DNA from: Oxytricha trifallax
Taxonomy: Eukaryota > Ciliophora > Spirotrichea > Sporadotrichida > Oxytrichidae
Assembly (NCBI GenBank): GCA_000711775.1
Contig: ARYC01000823.1
Coordinates: forward strand, 1 to 64,000
DNA length: 64,000 nt
Direction of reading: 5' to 3'
Part shown: one piece after another, positions 60,530-64,000 of the stretch
How positions within the stretch are numbered: the stretch's first letter is position 1
How the letters are laid out: every line of letters starts with the position of its first letter
Program-made: the position numbers and the translations under genes
The notes under the pieces: generated by a model
The model's input: the letters and a program-made list of their open reading frames with translations, nothing else
What the model was told of the DNA's origin: nothing
Database searches by the model: none

Positions 60530-61694
60530 GAATATCCAAATAATTATTTATTTTAATATTCATCATGTTTAAATTATTAATTATATTTCTTAATTCGATG
60601 TATTTCTAGAGTATAATCTGTTTATTCAAGATATTCTTTATCAAAATAATTAAAATAAATAGGAATACCTCCTTATAAATAATATCATTATTTATAATCT
60701 AAAGTGAAAATGTGTTTGATTTATTAGAAATCTAATTCTAATTTTTTTAAAAATAAAATAATTGATTGTATAAAAATAAAAGAGTGAAAGAATTAAAATG
60801 AAGAATGATCAAAGAAACTTTTAGAATAATAGACTATAATATAATAAAACATTTAAATTTAAATTTTTTTGTTTAGGATAAAATAAAATAATTAAAAAGA
60901 CTAGGAATTCTTAAATAATGCTCATTATAATTTGTTTTAAAGTAAAATATTTTCATTTAAATATATCCCCAAAGAAATAATCTTACTCTATGATACAAAT
61001 AATAAGTGTTAGGGGACAACTTTAAAATTGGCAAGAAATATATATTTTGAAAATTAAAATTTCGATAAAAAGTTTAAATTTTTTAAAAATATTACAAATG
61101 CATATTAAAATTTCATTTAAAATCCAAACTTATTTCTAAAATATATCAATATTTACTATTTAGGTTTTAATTGGATGGGTAATGCTACTGCTAATTTCTG
61201 CAATAACTTTAACAAACCTCATTATTATGGTTTATGAATTGCTTGCTATAATAAAAGTTGGGTTTAAGAAATACAGAAGATATTTATCCACAATGAATTT
61301 AAAGAGAACATTTTTCAATTTTATAAACTACAAAAACAATGTTAAAATAAAGAATGAATAATCCTTAAATTAAACAGAGCAAATTTTAATAGATCAAACA
61401 TCTCATTCAATTCCTTATGAAAGAAAGCGCTTTTAATAAATAAGTTCACGAATTTAAGAAATTAATAAACTTGATAAAGATATTTCAAAATTTAGGAGAA
61501 TTGTTGTTCAAGGAGATTCTCAAAAATTTTAAGATTAGCATTCTAATAATATTTTGGGATGTATAGACTAACAAACTGAAAAATTACATAAAACTCAAAA
61601 TCAAAAAAGTGATTGTTAAATTGATTTTTCTACTAGGAAACAATAAAATAGAGACAACATTTTATTGGAAGAAATAACTGATGACGAAAAATGA
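42547..61694 (+). CDS. Surface-protein paralog, copy C (complete germline locus, interrupted)
   Basis: ATG at 42547 starts a 53-nt signal-peptide exon (MMIQIILFAILLMQQQA). Pieces: 42547-42599, 42656-42814, 45054-about 45225, about 45609-45788, 47281-47428, 47517-about 47750, 48349-48775, 50692-50962, 51569-51829, 52136-52414 plus 56421-56437, 56682-57340, 57713-58037, 58070-58244, 58279-58599, 59520-59638 and 61169-61694 (TGA 61692-61694). With IESs, introns and the TBE at 52415 removed, the whole frame reads through without an internal TGA as far as checked, so this is the best candidate for a functional copy. Domains: possible propeller-like N-terminus (WVLTSYGDLISAGIYGNEQ), cadherin-like and Ig-like modules, the MWGLIN membrane module with several helices, and a charged tail ending ITDDEK. 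Partner and ligand unknown. Confidence 0.85.
42600..42655 (+). other. Intron 1 of copy C, 56 nt
   Basis: GTAAGT...AATATAG after the 53-nt exon 1; same position and phase as in copies B and D. Confidence 0.9.
42815..45053. other. IES of copy C, pointer TAATC
   Basis: TAATC at 42815-42819 and 45054-45058. Removal of 2,239 bp joins ..SKSQNYN to PHSKHYSGIF in frame. Copy B has no IES here but carries TBE 3 at nearly the same codon. It contains a coding-like patch at 43862-44030. Confidence 0.85.
43862..44030 (+). other. Possible orphan coding piece inside a copy C IES
   Basis: Open + strand frame between TGAs reading SYVTKLYDCEEDKPQETNY, GQLILGAKTKPSLQYRLK and MVRIKGRKNTNDYII. Base composition is less AT-rich than the flanks. 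It is not present in copy B and not needed for the copy C frame. It might be an MDS of another gene. Confidence 0.35.
45226..45608. other. IES of copy C (breakpoints tentative)
   Basis: AT-rich spacer between ..EYISLVD and NQNDIIVFDIQ. Copy B is contiguous at this place (KYIALIYNNIKEILFFEVQ), showing that the spacer is removed. Only a 2-bp in-frame pointer (AG) was found. Confidence 0.6.
45789..47280. other. IES of copy C, pointer ATAAAC
   Basis: ATAAAC at 45789-45794 and 47281-47286. Removal of 1,492 bp joins ..DMKINKIN to IPSFYDP in frame. It contains the orphan open frame 46655-46960. Confidence 0.88.
46655..46960 (+). other. Possible orphan coding piece inside a copy C IES
   Basis: Two overlapping + strand frames are open. 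One reads ..PYLEEKVN..., SPSINFQKALNNNNKITETK, NMNIFRKPDSRDNSLTSN; the other reads VDFTTLGAWIKIELDAQKSK then HETIWMAKPQYQFSKGIK. The block is markedly less AT-rich than the surrounding IES. It is not needed for the copy C frame and has no counterpart in copy B. Could be a piece of another gene or of a transposon. Confidence 0.4.
47429..47516. other. 88-bp IES of copy C, pointer TTTTAAAAT
   Basis: The 9-bp repeat TTTTAAAAT at 47429-47437 and 47517-47525; removal joins ..DYLLLK to YSAFGFMNL in frame. Confidence 0.9.
47750..48348. other. IES of copy C, A-rich pointer (breakpoint within an A run)
   Basis: Joining the A run at 47749-47756 to AAAA at 48349-48352 links ..ILINIKK to WTQFNVS in frame. 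It matches the copy B IES 16188-17332. Confidence 0.65.
49413..49659. mobile_element. Minimal TBE1 derivative with both ends, about 247 bp
   Basis: The left end is a decayed telomeric 17-mer followed by TTAATGAGGTTTATAAGTGC. The right end is the TBE1 terminal repeat followed by an expanded run: GGGTTTT and then three more G4T4-type units. All genes are deleted, so it is a MITE-like solo derivative. Confidence 0.8.
50156..50572. repeat. Family P1 palindrome, copy 3
   Basis: 417 bp; ends TTTTAGGAATACATTTG and complement, TA on both sides (50154-50155, 50573-50574). The arms are virtually identical, implying recent origin or hairpin-based correction. Confidence 0.9.
50963..51568. other. IES of copy C, pointer TAAATA
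   Basis: TAAATA at 50963-50968 and 51569-51574; removal of 606 bp joins ..TNRTIQI to PEFNATYEYY in frame. Confidence 0.9.
51830..52135. other. IES of copy C, pointer TCTAAT
   Basis: TCTAAT at 51830-51835 and 52136-52141; removal of 306 bp joins ..QDGFSN to GLSNNQSF in frame. Confidence 0.9.
52517..53470 (+). pseudogene. TBE transposase of element 6, degraded
   Basis: ATG at 52517, terminal TGA at 53468-53470. A deletion near 52705 removes the helix-turn-helix to mid region; several indels follow (around 52985-53110). The second Asp motif LFVDNLS is intact, but the final Glu motif reads NGINF instead of NGIEF. Non-functional. Confidence 0.85.
53477..54264 (-). pseudogene. TBE 22-kDa-type gene of element 6
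   Basis: ATG at 54262-54264, TGA at 53477-53479. The large middle exon is open (MKGTNISFLKAILCEEKKAF onwards). Small indels near the 3' end, around 53500-53640, and a changed second intron acceptor region suggest decay. Intron 1 lies near 54130-54170. Confidence 0.75.
54837..56277 (+). pseudogene. TBE zinc-finger/kinase gene of element 6, degraded
   Basis: ATG at 54837, terminal TGA near 56275. It matches 31418-32866 throughout, but the zinc-finger part (55090-55270) has indels and the catalytic loop is altered: YVDRNLKPEN replaces YVHRDLKPEN, losing the catalytic Asp. Non-functional. Confidence 0.82.
56438..56681. other. IES of copy C, pointer ATTT
   Basis: ATTT at 56438-56441 and 56682-56685; removal of 244 bp joins ..QQFQLKF to DAGFLELGD in frame. 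It lies only 18 bp from the TBE 6 junction. Confidence 0.75.
57341..57712. other. IES of copy C, pointer CTTTAA
   Basis: CTTTAA at 57341-57346 and 57713-57718; removal of 372 bp joins ..LQTIQP to LMWGLIN in frame. Confidence 0.88.
58038..58069 (+). other. Intron, 32 nt, copy C
   Basis: GTAAGA...TTTTAG at the codon shared with copies A and B. Confidence 0.85.
58245..58278 (+). other. Intron, 34 nt, copy C
   Basis: GTAAGT...AATTAG between ..SLTLF and ILTVAIPF, shared with copies A and B. Confidence 0.82.
58600..59519. other. IES of copy C, pointer ATA
   Basis: ATA at 58600-58602 and 59520-59522; removal of 920 bp joins ..KYFSI to VTIYSECL in frame. The counterpart of 36379-36689 in copy B; absent from copy A. 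Confidence 0.75.
59879..60295. repeat. Family P1 palindrome, copy 4
   Basis: 417 bp; ends TTTTAGGAATAGATTTG and complement, flanked by TA (59877-59878, 60296-60297). The arms are nearly perfect. Confidence 0.9.
60494..60528. repeat. (AT)n microsatellite
   Basis: About 17 AT units within the last IES of copy C. Confidence 0.9.
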
Positions 61695-63857
61695 AACTAT
61701 AAATTACAAATAGTTTCCAATCATATATTTTCTTTAAATATAATATCCTCTATTAAAATAGTAATAACTTATTTTTCTTATGATTTATAAAATACCTTCT
61801 ATTTTTATCAATAGATGTATGTAAATTTAAATTTTTATTAAAATTAATTATTTATAAAAAATATTTAACCTCAGTATTCTGAATTTAAATCTTTTTAACT
61901 TGCATTAGATAATGTGATTTATTGCAAAAAATATTCGCTTTTATTAATTTAAGCACACATCAGTTTTGTTTTGTTAAAATAGCAAGCTAATATAAAATTA
62001 CAATTTTTTTTCAGATTTCCCAAAATATTTAAATATATTTTTATAAACTCTTACCTTTCCAATTGAAATTAAGTATAGACTATTATCATTTAAGTAAAAA
62101 TATAAATGAATTTATTTTTATATACTAATTCTTACTCTTATCTCCTATTACTTAATAAGTAAAACTATTATCATGGAATATTATCAGTAACTGTGATAAA
62201 TAAAACATTAGAATATAGTAGAAATGTCCTAGAATAATATATTACTAAAATATGAAAGATTCTCATCCGAAAATCACTAAAATATTTATATATTTATTAT
62301 CATATAAGTATGCGTTTATTATAACATATATTTTATACAAATATTTTGGTCAATTTATTCTCAATTTTATATTTACAAATCTATTAAACAATTTATATTA
62401 TTCAATCCTTATAATATATGGAGTTTGAGAATTTTTTAATCATGTAAGTGAAAAACTGAATCCGAATTAATTTCTTATTTAAATTAGGAGTGAAATAATA
62501 TAATTATTTAGTAATAAAATTATATATATTTATTATTGATATCTACGGGAATAAAATACTTAATAATATTGGAGTTCCTTAGATTTTATTATTTTTAATC
62601 AAAAATTAAAATAGAAAAATGTATATATTTAATTTACAGGATTATAAAAGTAGGAAATTAATTCACTTGAGATGTGGAAGATATATTATTTGAAATATCA
62701 ATTAAAATCAAATAATTCTCATTGCAGATTTAAGTTATAGGTAAAAATTTTAATAAACATGAGATTTAAGACTGTAGTTTAGCAATTTTAATTTTAAAAA
62801 AAAGTACACTTTAATTTAAATAGCTTCCTTATTTTTGTTATAACTATTAAATAGTAATGAATTAAACATGAAATTTTAATATTTATTTTAAATAATCTAT
62901 ATTTACTATTGATTTAAAAGTTTAATTAAAATATATCCATTAATTAATTTAGATTATAATAAATAAAAGGGATTGTTTGATTTAATTAATTGAGTATTTT
63001 CTTGATATAAGTGTATGCTATTTGAGAGTCTATTAATCCAAAGTATTTAGTTTTATAACATATTTAAAATTATATAGCAAAATTACACTAAACTTATAAA
63101 TATTATTTATTACTTCTAGATTTATGCATTTCCATCCTTTTAATGATTAATATTAAATTTAAATAATTAATAATAAGATTTTTCAAGATTGTTATATTTT
63201 TATATTATATTAATACTTAATCTGAAAAATAAGATTATTGTAGGAATATATTCGATTTGGGAAAATGATTTAAAATTAAAATTAATTAATTATTAATTAC
63301 CTTCAGTTATGTTTTTTGAAAACGTCTCCAAACCCTCACAATACCATACTCTCTGGTAATGCATTAAAAATGAGACGGTGGTTTTTATTGCTATAATGAT
63401 TTTATCTCTTCTCTCAAGCGAGAAAAACCTAAAATACTATTTTTTGGAGCTTGTTCAAAATCAAAATATCTCGCTTAATGGGATGATTTAGGAATATTGC
63501 CAATAGTAAAGTCCAGCTAAAATTGCGGGATCTACAGTAGAATCCATTTATTTATGAATTTTTAATCACTTTGTATTTCATAACTGCCTTGATTTAATAT
63601 TAAATTAATTAAATTTTAATTCATTTTGCCAAAACGAATGTATTCCTACAATAATGAATAATTAATTTTATACAATAGAATAGAGAATTTTTACAAGTAA
63701 TTGATAAAATATAATAAGTTATAAATATAACCATAAGATTATTAATTGAATGACTCAGCAATTATATTGTAATATCTGAATAAATAAATTACTATCAAAT
63801 AGCATGATTTATATGTATTTAATTATAATAATTTAAAAGTAAATGCAACTATATAAT
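61695..63857. other. Intergenic gap between copies C and D
   Basis: AT-rich and non-coding as far as can be seen, apart from the P1 palindrome 63238-63651, which lies about 200 bp upstream of the copy D start codon. No promoter motif is recognised. Confidence 0.65.
63238..63651. repeat. Family P1 palindrome, copy 5 (diverged)
   Basis: 414 bp; ends TTGTAGGAATATATTCG and complement, with TA flanks (63236-63237, 63652-63653). The arms are more diverged than in copies 3 and 4, so this is an older insertion. Confidence 0.85.
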
Positions 63858-64000
63858 ATGTATAACTTTAACATAGCCATAGTATTCCTACTTTTTTTGC
63901 AATAAGCTTTGTAAGTTCATGTTTATGTTTATGTAGTAAAATACAATTTCTTGAAATATTAACTAAATCCCCTTGACTTATTAGTGGAAATACCGAATGT
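63858..64000 (+). CDS. Surface-protein paralog, copy D, 5' end (cut by window end)
   Basis: ATG at 63858 and a 53-nt exon encoding a signal peptide (MYNFNIAIVFLLFLQQ), exactly the length of exon 1 in copies B and C. Intron 63911-63984 (GTAAGT...TTATTAG), then TGGAAATACCGAATGT matching exon 2 of the other copies (GNSECF-type start). The rest lies downstream. Confidence 0.88.
63911..63984 (+). other. Intron 1 of copy D, 74 nt
   Basis: GTAAGT...CTTATTAG; same position and phase as in copies B and C. Confidence 0.88.

Larger units (their letters stand above)
59639..61168. other. IES of copy C, pointer AATT
   Basis: AATT at 59639-59642 and 61169-61172; removal joins ..IFP to IGWVMLL in frame. 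It holds the P1 palindrome 59879-60295 and an (AT)n run at about 60494-60528. The pointer is short, so breakpoints are tentative. Confidence 0.65.

Noticed and set aside
1..64000. Bacterial-style operons, ribosome binding sites, rho-independent terminators or CRISPR
   Set aside because: The reassigned stop codons, introns and IESs are eukaryotic (ciliate). The hairpins are long palindromic elements, and no regularly spaced identical repeats with unique spacers occur.

Overview
The window looks like germline (micronuclear) DNA of a spirotrich ciliate of the Oxytricha/Sterkiella/Stylonychia type. Four things support this. (1) Real reading frames stay open only if TAA and TAG encode Gln and TGA is the sole stop. 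(2) Many elements end in the 17-base telomere-like sequence CAAAACCCCAAAACCCC and carry the gene set of TBE (telomere-bearing element) transposons: a DDE transposase, a 22-kDa-type gene and a zinc-finger/protein-kinase gene. (3) Gene pieces are separated by AT-rich spacers flanked by short direct repeats (pointers) whose removal restores the frame, i.e. MDS/IES organisation. (4) Introns are tiny (26-78 nt). The species is inferred, not proven.

The backbone is a tandem array, all on the + strand, of paralogous copies of one large gene. Copy A is represented by its 3' part (1761-9052), copy B is complete (11184-37631), copy C is complete (42547-61694) and copy D has only its first exons (63858-64000). 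The predicted protein (roughly 1,400 residues after IES, TBE and intron removal) has a signal peptide, an N-terminal repeat region that may be a beta-propeller, cadherin/Ig-like ectodomain modules and a multi-pass membrane C-terminus with a charged tail ending near DDE(K/Q). It is probably a cell-surface protein. The pieces lie in linear order, so the loci are interrupted but not scrambled.

TBE transposons have hit coding exons in all three long copies: copy A at 1760 and 3731, copy B at 11487, 17430 and 31223, copy C at 52415. Each is flanked by a 3-bp A-N-T duplication (one side mutated at 13221), and removing the element plus one duplication restores the frame. The best-preserved TBE is 31279-35396, itself nested in an older TBE relic. 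17430-22184 is a stack of elements inserted into one another.

The IESs and intergenic gaps carry further repeats: a family of about 415-bp palindromes with TA duplications (five copies), a second inverted-repeat family (two copies), a 1,827-bp element with G-rich arms, a 1,756-bp element with TGACGTCA-rich ends, and several short inverted-repeat elements. Comparing copies shows some IESs shared at the same place with different pointers, and others private to one copy, including a 25-bp IES in copy B. No rRNA, tRNA or CRISPR was recognised.
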